A DNA stretch of 64,000 nucleotides from Streptomyces tanashiensis (GTDB taxonomy: Bacteria; Actinomycetota; Actinomycetes; Streptomycetales; Streptomycetaceae). The translations under genes and the position numbers were made by a program. The DNA is taken from NCBI RefSeq assembly GCF_014648895.1, contig NZ_BMRZ01000001.1:682001-746000 (forward strand). The letters run 5' to 3'. The notes under the pieces are model-generated. The model had not been told where the DNA came from. It saw only the letters and a program-made list of their open reading frames with translations, and did no database searches. Within the stretch, counting starts at the first letter, position 1. Every line of letters starts with the position of its first letter. Shown in pieces: positions 50,744 to 59,208 of the stretch.

Positions 50744-50757
50744 GGTGGTGCCTCTTT

Positions 50758-50769
50758 CTACGCGCATAG
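50758..50769. promoter_or_regulatory. Nucleoside-regulon operator, deoA copy
   Basis: CTACGCGCATAG, one mismatch from the perfect palindrome, 15 nt before the deoA start and downstream of cdd. It suggests an internal regulated promoter for deoA. Confidence 0.75.
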
Positions 50770-50824
50770 AGGGGAAAGGGGGGAGCGACCCTTCCCATCG
50801 TGCCGGAAGGGCCGCTCCGAGGAA

Positions 50825-51220
50825 CTACTTGGCGAGGTGGTCCGGGCCGAAGGCCTGCGGAAGCATCTCGGCCAGGGTCAGGAACCCGGCCGGGGTCTCC
50901 AGGACGAGCTCGGGGCCGCCGAACTCGTACAGGAGCTGCCGGCAGCGCCCGCACGGGACCAGGGACTCGCCCCGGCCGTCCACGCACACGAAGTGCGTGA
51001 GCCGGCCGCCCCCGGTCGCCTGGAGCTGCGACACGAGGCCGCACTCGGCGCACAGGGCGAGGCCGAAGGAGGCGTTCTCCACGTTGCAGCCGGAGATCAC
51101 CCGCCCGTCGTCCACGAGGGCCGCCGCGCCGACCGGGTAGCCCGAGTACGGGGCGTACGCGTGCGACATCGCCTCGCGGGCGGTCTCCCGGAGCAGGTCC
51201 CAGTCGGGCGCCGTCGTCAC
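50825..51220 (-). CDS. cdd: Cytidine deaminase
   Basis: A zinc enzyme converting cytidine and deoxycytidine to uridine and deoxyuridine, substrates for DeoA. The 131 residues show the homotetrameric CDA pattern: AYAPYSGYPVGAA, GCNVENASFGLALCAEC (substrate loop, zinc ligand Cys and catalytic Glu) and VPCGRCRQLL (two zinc Cys). The GTG start overlaps the stop of the upstream permease by 4 nt, so it belongs to the transporter operon. Confidence 0.96.
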   Translation of the reverse strand: MTTAPDWDLLRETAREAMSHAYAPYSGYPVGAAALVDDGRVISGCNVENASFGLALCAECGLVSQLQATGGGRLTHFVCVDGRGESLVPCGRCRQLLYEFGGPELVLETPAGFLTLAEMLPQAFGPDHLAK

Positions 51221-52479
51221 TTGCCCTCGCCCTTGCGGTACGGCAGGCCGTCCGCCTTCGGCATCCGCAGGCGCTGCGCCGAGAGGGCGAGCACGAGCAG
51301 GGTGGTGATGTACGGGGCGGCGTCGACGAACTGGCTCGGGACCTCGTCGGTCAGGAAGTACCAGAGGAAGAAGGCGACGGAGAAGCCGGCGGAGACGGCC
51401 GCGACCACGTACTTCTTCTTGTACAGCTGCCAGAGGGCGGCGATCACCAGGAGCAGCGCGACGAGCAGCAGCAGCGCGTGGACGTTCTCGGCGCCGCCGC
51501 GCAGCTTGAGGCTGTCGGTGAAGCCGAAGAGGCTCGCGCCGAGCGCCATGCCGCCGGGCATCCAGTTGCCGAAGATCATCGCGGCGAGACCGATGTAGCC
51601 GCGGCCGCCGGTCTGGCCCTCCTGGTAGATGCCGGTGGAGACGATCGCGAGGAACGCGCCGCCGAGGCCGGCGAGGCCGCCGGAGACGACGACGGCGATG
51701 TACTTGTACTTGTAGACGTTGACGCCCAGGGACTCGGCCGCGACCGGGTTCTCACCGCAGGAGCGCAGCCGCAGGCCGAAGGCCGTGCGCCACAGGATCC
51801 ACCAGGTGGCCGGGATGAGCAGGGCGGCCACGATCGTCAGCAGCGACAGGTTGGTGACCAGGCCGCCGAGGATGCCGGCGATGTCCGAGATCAGGAACCA
51901 GTGCTTCTGCTGGAGGTCCATCAGCCAGTCCGAGAGTCCTGGGATGGTGATGTCGGTGATCGGGTCGATGCGCGGGGACTGCTTGGAGGAGCCGCCCTCG
52001 GCCTTGTCGAAGGTGAAGTTCGACAGGTACTGGGTGAAGCCGACCGCCAGGATGTTGATCGCCACACCGGAGACGATGTGGTTCACGTTGAACGTGACGG
52101 TGATGATCGCGTGCAGGAGGCCGCCGAGCGCGCCGCCGAGGATGCCGACGACGACGCCGGTCCACGGGCCCCACTGGTAGCCGGCCCAGGCGCCGAACCA
52201 GGTGCCGAGCACCATCATGCCTTCGAGGCCGATGTTGACGACGCCCGCGCGCTCGGCCCACAGGCCGCCGAGACCGGCCATGGCGATCGGCACGGCGAGC
52301 TGGAGGGCGCCGGAGATCTGGCCGACGGAGGTGAGGTCGTCGGCGCCGGAGACGACGCGGACGAGCGAGAAGAGGACGAGGCCGGCCGCGACGATCAGCA
52401 GGATCCAGGGCCAGGTCAGCTTGCGGCGTCCGGCCTTCTTGGGCGCGGCGCTCGGCTTGGCGACAGTGCCGGTGCTCAT
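51217..52479 (-). CDS. Nucleoside-type ABC transporter permease 2
   Basis: A 420-residue permease of the BPD_transp_2 family that imports nucleosides in BMP-type systems. About ten membrane helices include VPIAMAGLGGLWAERAGVVNIGLEGMMVLG (the NIGLEG hallmark), GGLLHAIITVTFNVNHIVSGVAINILA and RSCGENPVAAESLGVNVYKYKY (cytoplasmic coupling loop). It overlaps permease 1 and cdd by 4 nt each. The gene order ATPase-permease-permease-cdd strongly implies nucleoside transport. Confidence 0.94.
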   Translation of the reverse strand: MSTGTVAKPSAAPKKAGRRKLTWPWILLIVAAGLVLFSLVRVVSGADDLTSVGQISGALQLAVPIAMAGLGGLWAERAGVVNIGLEGMMVLGTWFGAWAGYQWGPWTGVVVGILGGALGGLLHAIITVTFNVNHIVSGVAINILAVGFTQYLSNFTFDKAEGGSSKQSPRIDPITDITIPGLSDWLMDLQQKHWFLISDIAGILGGLVTNLSLLTIVAALLIPATWWILWRTAFGLRLRSCGENPVAAESLGVNVYKYKYIAVVVSGGLAGLGGAFLAIVSTGIYQEGQTGGRGYIGLAAMIFGNWMPGGMALGASLFGFTDSLKLRGGAENVHALLLLVALLLVIAALWQLYKKKYVVAAVSAGFSVAFFLWYFLTDEVPSQFVDAAPYITTLLVLALSAQRLRMPKADGLPYRKGEGK

Positions 52480-53591
52480 GCCGAGACCTCCTTGTCGGTC
52501 TTGATGGCGCCGCCGGCGGCGAGCTCCTCGCCGACCTTCTGCTGCTGGCGGCGGGTGCCGTAACGGCGGACGAGCTCGTAGGAGACGACCACGGCGATCA
52601 CGATGATGCCCTGCATGATCTGGGTGATCTCCTTCGGGTAACCCGAGACGTCGAGGTTCGAGGACGCCTTGTCGAGGAACGCGAAGAGGAGGGCCGAGAA
52701 GAGGATGCCGACCGGGTGGTTGCGGCCGAGCAGGGCGACGGTGATGGCGGTGAAGCCGACGTTGACCGGGAAGGCCAGGCTGTACGTGTGCGACTCGCCG
52801 AGCAGGATCGGCATGCCGGCCAGACCGGCCAGGCCGCCCGAGATCAGCATCGCGGTGAGGATCATCTTCTTGGCGTCGACGCCGCTGGCCTGGGCCGCGG
52901 ACTCGCTCTCACCGGTGGCGCGCAGGTCGAAGCCGAAGCGGGTGCGGTTGAGGACGAACCAGTAGACGACGCCGAGCGCGAGCGCGACGAAGGTGAAGCC
53001 GTAGATCTGGCCGCCGTCGCCCATGTCGATGCCGGGGAACCAGCCGGACTCGGCGATCTGACCGGTGGTGAGGTCGTTGGAGCCGGCGGGCTGGACGCCG
53101 AAGTTCTTCGGCAGGATGAGCCAGGCCACCAGGGAGGTGGTGATGGCGTTGAGCATGATCGTGGAGACGACCTCGGAGACGCCCCGGGTGGTCTTCAGGA
53201 TGCCCGCGATGCCGGCCCAGATGGCACCGGTCGCGATGGCGACGATCACGATCAGCAGGATGTGCAGCGGACCGGGCAGGTCGACGGCCGCGCCGACCAG
53301 GGCCGAGACCATCGCGGCGAGGCGGTACTGGCCCTCGACGCCGATGTTGAAGAGGTTCATCCGGAAGCCGATGGCCACGGCCAGGGCTGCCAGATAGTAG
53401 ATCCCGGTCTGGTTGACGATGAGGACCTGGACGTCGGAGTACCCGGCGTTCTCGATCATCAGCCGGATCGGCTCGATCGGGTCCAGGCCCGTCGCGAGCA
53501 GCACCAGGACGGTGAGCACGAAGGACGTGACCAGGGCGAGCACCGGGCCGGCGGCCCCGATGATCAGCTTGTCCTTGTCGATCTTCATCAT
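52476..53591 (-). CDS. Nucleoside-type ABC transporter permease 1
   Basis: A 371-residue permease of the same family: LAVAIGFRMNLFNIGVEGQYRLAAMVSALVG (NIGVEG hallmark), GIAGILKTTRGVSEVVSTIMLNAI, and the coupling loop DLRATGESESAAQASGVDAKKMIL. It contributes one half of the channel. It starts with a double ATG that overlaps the ATPase stop. Confidence 0.94.
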   Translation of the reverse strand: MMKIDKDKLIIGAAGPVLALVTSFVLTVLVLLATGLDPIEPIRLMIENAGYSDVQVLIVNQTGIYYLAALAVAIGFRMNLFNIGVEGQYRLAAMVSALVGAAVDLPGPLHILLIVIVAIATGAIWAGIAGILKTTRGVSEVVSTIMLNAITTSLVAWLILPKNFGVQPAGSNDLTTGQIAESGWFPGIDMGDGGQIYGFTFVALALGVVYWFVLNRTRFGFDLRATGESESAAQASGVDAKKMILTAMLISGGLAGLAGMPILLGESHTYSLAFPVNVGFTAITVALLGRNHPVGILFSALLFAFLDKASSNLDVSGYPKEITQIMQGIIVIAVVVSYELVRRYGTRRQQQKVGEELAAGGAIKTDKEVSA

Positions 53592-55225
53592 CGGGCGTCA
53601 CCGTCTTCGGGCTGCTCTTCGGTGCCTTCGAGGCGGCCGGTGGCTGCGCCGGTCATGGCGGAGCCCAGCTGCTCGGGCGTGATGGTGGCGGGGTCGGCGT
53701 CGGCGACCAGCTTGCCGCGGTACATGACACGGAGGGTGTCGGAGAGGCCGATCAGCTCGTCGAGGTCGGCGGAGATCAGCAGCACCGCGAGGCCTTCGCG
53801 GCGGGCGTCCCGGATCGCGTCCCAGATCTGCGCCTGCGCGCCGACGTCCACACCGCGGGTGGGGTGGGCGGCGATCAGGAACTTGGGGTTGTGGCTCATC
53901 TCGCGGCCGACGATCAGCTTCTGCTGGTTGCCGCCGGAGAGGGAGGACGCGGTGACGTCGATGCCGGGCGTGCGGACGTCGTACTCGCGCACGATCCGCT
54001 CGGTGTCCTTGCGGGCGGCCTTCGGGTCGAGGATGCCGCGCTTGGAGTTGGGGGCCTCGGTGACGTGGCCGAGGATGCGGTTCTCCCAGAGGGGGGCCTC
54101 CAGGAGCAGGCCGTGGCGGTGGCGGTCCTCGGGGATGTAGCCGATGCCGCCCTCGCGGCGCTTGCGCACCGAGGTCTTGGAGATGTCGTCGCCGTCGAGG
54201 GTGATGACGCCCGTGTCGGGGCTGGCGATGCCCATCAGGGCCTCGATGAGCTCGGTCTGGCCGTTGCCCTCGACACCGGCGATGCCGAGGATCTCGCCCT
54301 TGTGGATGGTGAGCGAGATGTCGTCGAGGAGCTTGCGGCCGGTGGCGGCCTCCTCGTGCACGGTGACGGTGACCGACGGGTCGGCCGGGGCGGCGGTGGT
54401 CAGCGGGGCGCCGGAGGCGCCGCTCTCCAGCAGCGTCAGGCCTTCGACCGTGAGCATGGCCACGTCGGTGACCGTCGACTCGCGGGTCTCCGGCGAGGGC
54501 AGCTCGCTGCCGACCATCAGCTCGGCGAGCTGCTTGGTGGTGGCGGTCTTCGGGTCGGCGGTGCCGACCGTGGTGCCCCGGCGGATGACGGTGATGTCGT
54601 CGGCGACCTTCAGGACCTCGCCCAGCTTGTGCGAGATGAAGATGACCGTGAGGCCCTCGGACTTGAGCTCGCGCAGGTTGTCGAAGAGCGCGTCGACCTC
54701 CTGTGGGACGAGGACGGCAGTCGGCTCGTCGAGGATGAGGATCTTCGCGCCTCGGTAGAGGACCTTGAGGATCTCCACGCGCTGCCGGTCGGCGACGCCG
54801 AGGTCCTCCAGGAGGGCGTCGGGGCGGACCCCGAGCCCGTACGCGTCGGAGATCTCCTGGATCTTCTTCCGCGCCTTGGCGCCGATGCCGTAGAGCTTCT
54901 CGCCGCCCAGGACGACGTTCTCCAGGACGGTGAGGTTGTCGGCGAGCATGAAGTGCTGGTGCACCATGCCGATGCCGCGCGCGATGGCGTCACCGGGGCT
55001 GGAGAAGGTGACCTGCTCGCCGTCGACGGCGATGGTGCCCTCGTCCGGCTTCTGCATGCCGTAGAGGATCTTCATGAGGGTCGACTTGCCGGCGCCGTTC
55101 TCGCCGATGAGGGCGTGCACGGTGCCCTTGCGGACCGTGATGGCGATGTCCTTGTTGGCGACGACGCCGGGGAATCGCTTGGTGATGCCGTGCAGTTCTA
55201 CGGCAGGGGGGCTGGACGCGTTGAT
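53588..55225 (-). CDS. Nucleoside-type ABC transporter ATPase (tandem domains; unusual start codon)
   Basis: A tandem ATPase of the RbsA/NupO type. Domain 1 has ELHGITKRFPGVVANKDI, GENGAGKST, VHQHFMLADNLTV, a signature region DLGVADRQRVEILK and ILDEPTAVLVP. Domain 2 has GVEGNGQTEL, LSGGNQQKLIVGRE and AAHPTRGVDVGA. The first ordinary start codon in frame is the GTG at 55120, but this would remove the conserved first strand (ELHGITKRFPG). The frame stays open upstream to AAGGAG, which lies 8 nt before an ATC at 55225 and 5 nt before a GTC. I therefore place the start at the ATC and flag it. Confidence 0.88.
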   Translation of the reverse strand: MNASSPPAVELHGITKRFPGVVANKDIAITVRKGTVHALIGENGAGKSTLMKILYGMQKPDEGTIAVDGEQVTFSSPGDAIARGIGMVHQHFMLADNLTVLENVVLGGEKLYGIGAKARKKIQEISDAYGLGVRPDALLEDLGVADRQRVEILKVLYRGAKILILDEPTAVLVPQEVDALFDNLRELKSEGLTVIFISHKLGEVLKVADDITVIRRGTTVGTADPKTATTKQLAELMVGSELPSPETRESTVTDVAMLTVEGLTLLESGASGAPLTTAAPADPSVTVTVHEEAATGRKLLDDISLTIHKGEILGIAGVEGNGQTELIEALMGIASPDTGVITLDGDDISKTSVRKRREGGIGYIPEDRHRHGLLLEAPLWENRILGHVTEAPNSKRGILDPKAARKDTERIVREYDVRTPGIDVTASSLSGGNQQKLIVGREMSHNPKFLIAAHPTRGVDVGAQAQIWDAIRDARREGLAVLLISADLDELIGLSDTLRVMYRGKLVADADPATITPEQLGSAMTGAATGRLEGTEEQPEDGDAR

Positions 55226-55301
55226 GACGCACTCTCCTTGGCCGGAAGGAGTGGGAGCGGGGAGGGCAGGGCGGGGCGAAGTTATCGTGCCAGGGAGACA
55301 T

Positions 55302-55313
55302 CTACACGCGTAG
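55302..55313. promoter_or_regulatory. Nucleoside-regulon operator, ABC importer copy
   Basis: CTACACGCGTAG, one mismatch from the palindrome, about 77 nt before the proposed ATPase start. A candidate -10 (GATAAC/TAACTT on the minus strand) lies just downstream. Confidence 0.75.
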
Positions 55314-55320
55314 CGCTGCC

Positions 55321-55397
55321 GAAAAATGAAAACCCGTACGGGAATGGGCCCGGGGCCCGGGATCCGGTGGGGGTGCCACCGGACGCCGGGCCCGGGC
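55321..55397 (-). terminator. Terminator of the BMP lipoprotein gene
   Basis: A long GC-rich hairpin (about 20 pairs with two mismatches, closing on CCGGTGG / CCACCGG) is followed on the minus strand by a CCCGTACGGG mini-palindrome and TTTTCATTTTT. Confidence 0.8.
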
Positions 55398-55419
55398 TCA
55401 GGTCGTGACCTGCCGGTCC

Positions 55420-56478
55420 TTACGGAGCGGTCTTGACCGTGATCTTGCCGTCGACGATGTCCTTCTTCGCCTTCTCCACGGCGGCGGTGACATCGGTCAT
55501 CTTCACGTACGCCGGGTTGGAGTCGGCCAGGCCGACGCCGTCCGTGGCGAGGCCGTAGCGGATCTCACCGGTCTGCGGCTTGCCGTCCTTGACCGACTTG
55601 ATCACGTTGTAGACGGAGTCGGAGACGTCCTTGGTGACCGAGGTCAGGATGTGGTCCTTGTAGGAGGCCAGACCCGCCTGGTTGTACTGGTCGGAGTCGA
55701 CGCCGATGGCCCACTTGCCCGCGGTCGCGGCGGCCTCGATGGAGCCCGAACCGGCCAGACCGGCGGCGGCGTAGATCACGTCGGCGCCCTTGTCGAGCTG
55801 GCCCTGCGCAGCGGCCTTGCCGAGGTCGGGCTTCGAGAAGCCGTCGAAGTTCGGCGGCTGGGTCAGGTACTGGGTGAGCACCTTCGCCTTGGGGTTGGTG
55901 TCCTTGACGCCCTGGGTGAAGCCCGCCTCGAACTTCTTGATCAGCGGAACCTCGACACCGCCGATGAAGCCGACCGTGCCGGTCTTGGAGGCCTTGGCGG
56001 CGGCGACGCCGGCCAGGTAGGAGCCCTGCTCCTCGTTGAAGACCAGGTTGGCGATGTTCGGGGCGGTCACCGAGGTGTCGTCGATGAGGCCGAACGTGGT
56101 CTTCGGGAAGGCCTTGGAGACCTTCGCGATGGCCGGGGCGTAGGAGAAGCCGACGCCGATGACCGGGTTGTTGCCGGCGCGGGCCAGCGAGGTGAGGCGC
56201 GCGACCTTGTCGGCGTCGCTCTCGCCCTGCGACGGCTCGGCCTCGGCGCCCTTGACGCCGAGGTCGTCCTCGGCCTTCTTCAGGCCCGCGTAGGCGGCGT
56301 CGTTGAAGGACTGGTCGCCGCGGCCGCCGATGTCGTACGCGATCGCGGCCTTGACGGCCTTCGAGTCGGTGGTCGAGCTGGAGCCCGAGTCGTTCGAAGA
56401 CTTGCCACAGGCGGTGGCGGAGAGCGCGAGCGCCGCGGAGGCGATGCCCACGGTCGTGATCCTGGTGATCCGGCGCAA
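55420..56478 (-). CDS. bmpA: BMP family nucleoside-binding lipoprotein
   Basis: The extracellular substrate-binding component of the ABC importer, 352 residues. The signal peptide ends in the lipobox ATAC (Cys near 24), followed by a Ser-rich tether. The BMP domain has IAYDIGGRGDQSFNDAAYAGLKKAE, VIGVGFSYAPAIAKVSKAFP, NLVFNEEQGSYLAGVAAA, GFIGGVEVPLIKKFEAGFTQG and DVIYAAAGLAGSG. Family members (PnrA/BmpA) bind purine nucleosides. The start is a TTG with AAGGGA upstream. It is transcribed separately from the ATPase and permeases under its own operator copy. Confidence 0.94.
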   Translation of the reverse strand: MRRITRITTVGIASAALALSATACGKSSNDSGSSSTTDSKAVKAAIAYDIGGRGDQSFNDAAYAGLKKAEDDLGVKGAEAEPSQGESDADKVARLTSLARAGNNPVIGVGFSYAPAIAKVSKAFPKTTFGLIDDTSVTAPNIANLVFNEEQGSYLAGVAAAKASKTGTVGFIGGVEVPLIKKFEAGFTQGVKDTNPKAKVLTQYLTQPPNFDGFSKPDLGKAAAQGQLDKGADVIYAAAGLAGSGSIEAAATAGKWAIGVDSDQYNQAGLASYKDHILTSVTKDVSDSVYNVIKSVKDGKPQTGEIRYGLATDGVGLADSNPAYVKMTDVTAAVEKAKKDIVDGKITVKTAP

Positions 56479-56782
56479 GAGGAGGGTCCCTTCAAGACTG
56501 ACCGAAAGCGCCTCTTCCGGCGCTGGTTTCGCGGCGATCGTAACGCGCGTAGATGTCAGTTAAAGACCCGTTCATGAGTCGTTATCGGATCGTCGCGAAC
56601 CGGCCAGCCGAGGCGACCGGGGGCGTTCGGCCCGGTACCGCCGGTTATACCGCCCGGACGGGGTGCCCGGACAGGGGTCGGGAGGCGACGCGCCGGGCGC
56701 TGGGCCGACCGTGGGACAGCGCTGGGCCGGACGGACGAGCGAACCTGTTCGAAGCGGTTGGCGCCCTCCGCCCGGCCGGAAA
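56479..56782. promoter_or_regulatory. 304-bp bmpA promoter region
   Basis: It holds the bmpA leader, the operator at 56541-56552 and GC-rich sequence further upstream that probably includes the end of the amidohydrolase transcript. I see no gene. Confidence 0.55.
56541..56552. promoter_or_regulatory. Nucleoside-regulon operator, bmpA copy
   Basis: TAACGCGCGTAG, two mismatches at the outer left end of the palindrome. On the minus strand it runs into TACGAT, the probable bmpA -10, which explains the altered bases. Confidence 0.7.
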
Positions 56783-58003
56783 TCAGCGCTGGGGCGTGGC
56801 GCCGAGCAGGGCCGCGGCCGTGAAGAGCTCCACACCGGCCTCGATGCACCGCTCGTCCACGTCGAAGTCGCCGGCGTGCAGGTCCCGGACGCGGGTGTCG
56901 CCGGGGGTACGGACGCCGAGGCGGGCCATCGCGCCGGGGACGTGCTCCAGGTACCAGGAGAAGTCCTCGCCGCCGAGGCTCTGCTCGGTGTCCTCGATCG
57001 ACTGCGGTCCGCGGCGGACCGTCATGGCGTCGCGGAGCAGTTCGGTCACGACCGGGTCGTTCACGACCGGCGGGACGCCCCGGACGTAGGTGACGGTCGA
57101 CTTGGCCCGGTGCAGGGTGGCGACCTCGTCGATCGCCGCGTGGACCAGGTCGGGCGCGTCCCGCCAGGAGGGCAGGTCGAGGCAGCGGACGGTGCCGGAG
57201 AGCTCGGCGTGCTGCGGGATCACGTTGGGGGCGTGGCCGGCCTCGATGCGGCCCCAGGTGACCGAGAGGCCCGAGCGGGCGTCGACCCGGCGGGCGAGGA
57301 CGGCCGGGACGTCGGTGGCGACCCGGGCGGCGGCGGTGACGAGGTCGGTGGTGAGGTGCGGGCGGGCGGTGTGACCGCCGGGGCCGTCGAGGGTGATCTC
57401 CAGGCGGTCGCAGGCGGAGGTGATGGGGCCGACCCGGAGCCCGATCTTCCCGGCGTCGACCCGGGGGTCGCAGTGGACGGCGATGATCCGGCCCACGCCG
57501 TCCAGGACCCCGGCCTCGACGGCGTCGGCGGCGCCCCCGGGCAGGACCTCCTCGGCGGGCTGGAAGATCAGCCGCACGGCGTTCGGCAGCAGTCCGCGGC
57601 GGTCGAGCTCGGCGAGGACGAGCCCGGCGCCGAGGACGGTGGTGGTGTGGACGTCGTGGCCACAGGCGTGGGCGCGGTTGGCCACGGTGGAGCGGTACGC
57701 GACGGTCTTGACGTCGGGGATGGGCAGCGCGTCCAGGTCGGCGCGGATCGCCAGCATGGCCCGGCCCGGTTCCCGGGTGCCGATGTCACAGATGAGTCCG
57801 GTGCCTGCCGGCAGGACCTTCGGCGCGAGGCCGGCCGCCTCCAGGCGGGCCTTGAGCGCGGCGGTCGTACGGAACTCCTGGTTCCCGAGCTCGGGGTGCA
57901 TGTGCAAGTCCCTGCGGAAGGCGACGAGTTCGGCGCGCAGGGAGTCGGACAGCGTTCCGGGCAGGGTGACGGAGCCTGGCTCACGGGACTTCAACTGGTT
58001 CAC
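56783..58003 (-). CDS. M20 family metallo-amidohydrolase
   Basis: A 406-residue di-metal hydrolase of the M20D/IAA-amino acid hydrolase group: FRRDLHMHPELGNQEF, HACGHDVHTTTVLGAG (metal ligands and catalytic residues), FQPAEEVLPGGA (catalytic Glu pair), a dimerisation domain (LDGPGGHTARPHLTTDLV) and LGGEDFSWYLEHVPG. It probably cleaves N-acyl amino acids or similar amides. TACCCT plus 7 nt precedes the GTG (leaderless pattern). No nucleoside operator is present, so it is likely outside that regulon. Confidence 0.92.
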   Translation of the reverse strand: MNQLKSREPGSVTLPGTLSDSLRAELVAFRRDLHMHPELGNQEFRTTAALKARLEAAGLAPKVLPAGTGLICDIGTREPGRAMLAIRADLDALPIPDVKTVAYRSTVANRAHACGHDVHTTTVLGAGLVLAELDRRGLLPNAVRLIFQPAEEVLPGGAADAVEAGVLDGVGRIIAVHCDPRVDAGKIGLRVGPITSACDRLEITLDGPGGHTARPHLTTDLVTAAARVATDVPAVLARRVDARSGLSVTWGRIEAGHAPNVIPQHAELSGTVRCLDLPSWRDAPDLVHAAIDEVATLHRAKSTVTYVRGVPPVVNDPVVTELLRDAMTVRRGPQSIEDTEQSLGGEDFSWYLEHVPGAMARLGVRTPGDTRVRDLHAGDFDVDERCIEAGVELFTAAALLGATPQR

Positions 58004-58119
58004 CCTTTGAAGGGTAGGCCCGTGGAAGGGTCAACTGCCCGTTGATCACGAAAAGTTCAGCCCCTTAGGGGAAAGAATCTCGGTTTGGCAGGCATGAAGC
58101 TCACTCCTTGTGGGTACGC

Positions 58120-59208
58120 TCAGCCGAATTCGAGCCGGTCGGCCGGACCGGCCGCCCGGGTGGTGAGCCGGTCGACCTCGTGGGCCGCGGTGCCCGCCAC
58201 CCCGGACAGGAAGCCCTGCGCGCGCGGCGACGCGGTCGCCCGCAGCCACTCGGGCGCGATCTCGATGACGGCGACCTTCACCCCGGTGCCGGCCAGGGCC
58301 AGGGGCAGGGTGTGCACGACCGTGGACGGGAAGCTGACGACCGTGCGTCCGATGGGGCCGCGCCGGGCGATCAGCTCCAGGGGCAGATCGGGCCGGACCA
58401 CCTGGAGGCCGGTCTCGACCGCGATCCGGTGCAGTTTCTCGGCGCTCTCCCTGCGGTGCGCGAAGTAGCGGGTGGCGCCGTGGGCGCGGGCGAGCTCGTG
58501 CACCACGCGCGCGTAGTGGTCGGCGTCGACGACGCCCGTCTCGACCAGGGAGGTGCCGACCAGGTCCGCGCCGCCGGTGAGCAGCGGCGGGCCGAAGCTG
58601 TCCCGGGTCCAGGCGTACGTGTTCTCGGTGACCGTGACGCCCGGCGGGGCCTCCACGGGCAGCGAGGTGAAGATCTCGACCGTACGGCCCCGGGTCGGGG
58701 CGAGCTTCCGCCGGGCGAGGCTCGTGACCGGGGCGAGGACCAGCTCGCGCGGGCCCATGCTGCCCTTGCGGTGCCAGCGCACCAGGCGCTCGCCGCGGCC
58801 GAGCTGGGCGGCGAACTCCATGGTCGCCGTGCCGTCGTCGACGACCGTCAGGTGCCGGGGGGCGAAGAGGGTCAGGAGGAGCTGGACGTACCGGGAGAAC
58901 GGGTCACCGATGATCACCCGCTCCGCCGAGCGCAGCGGCCGGGCGAGCTCCCGCAGGGTGCGGACGAGCGCGCCCCGGCCGCCGCGGGCCTCCTGCCAGC
59001 GGACGGTGAGGCCCTGGTCGCGGGCCAGCTGGGCCATCCGGCGCAGCTGGCCCCGCGACATGGGGTCGGTCGGCGAGAGCACGACGACCGTGAGGGGCGG
59101 GGCGGCGTCCGCCTCCGTCGCGGGCACATCGGGTGTCTGCGTGTGTGCCCATTCCAGGACGTTGAGGAGCTGGACCGGGCTCTCGACGAACGCCAGCTGC
59201 CCGGTCAT
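58120..59208 (-). CDS. Polysialyltransferase-like glycosyltransferase
   Basis: A 362-residue cytoplasmic protein resembling the bacterial alpha-2,8-polysialyltransferase group (GT-B-like). An N-terminal FVESPVQLLNVLEWA is a strand-helix typical of the group. VIIGDPFSRYVQLLLTLF, HLTVVDDGTATMEFA (the DDG segment), RYFAHRRES and SFPSTVVHTLPL follow, the last three being nucleotide-sugar site motifs. The ATG overlaps neuB by 4 nt (ATGA). It probably polymerises or adds the CMP-activated nonulosonic acid made by the two upstream genes. The exact linkage is unknown. Confidence 0.8.
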   Translation of the reverse strand: MTGQLAFVESPVQLLNVLEWAHTQTPDVPATEADAAPPLTVVVLSPTDPMSRGQLRRMAQLARDQGLTVRWQEARGGRGALVRTLRELARPLRSAERVIIGDPFSRYVQLLLTLFAPRHLTVVDDGTATMEFAAQLGRGERLVRWHRKGSMGPRELVLAPVTSLARRKLAPTRGRTVEIFTSLPVEAPPGVTVTENTYAWTRDSFGPPLLTGGADLVGTSLVETGVVDADHYARVVHELARAHGATRYFAHRRESAEKLHRIAVETGLQVVRPDLPLELIARRGPIGRTVVSFPSTVVHTLPLALAGTGVKVAVIEIAPEWLRATASPRAQGFLSGVAGTAAHEVDRLTTRAAGPADRLEFG

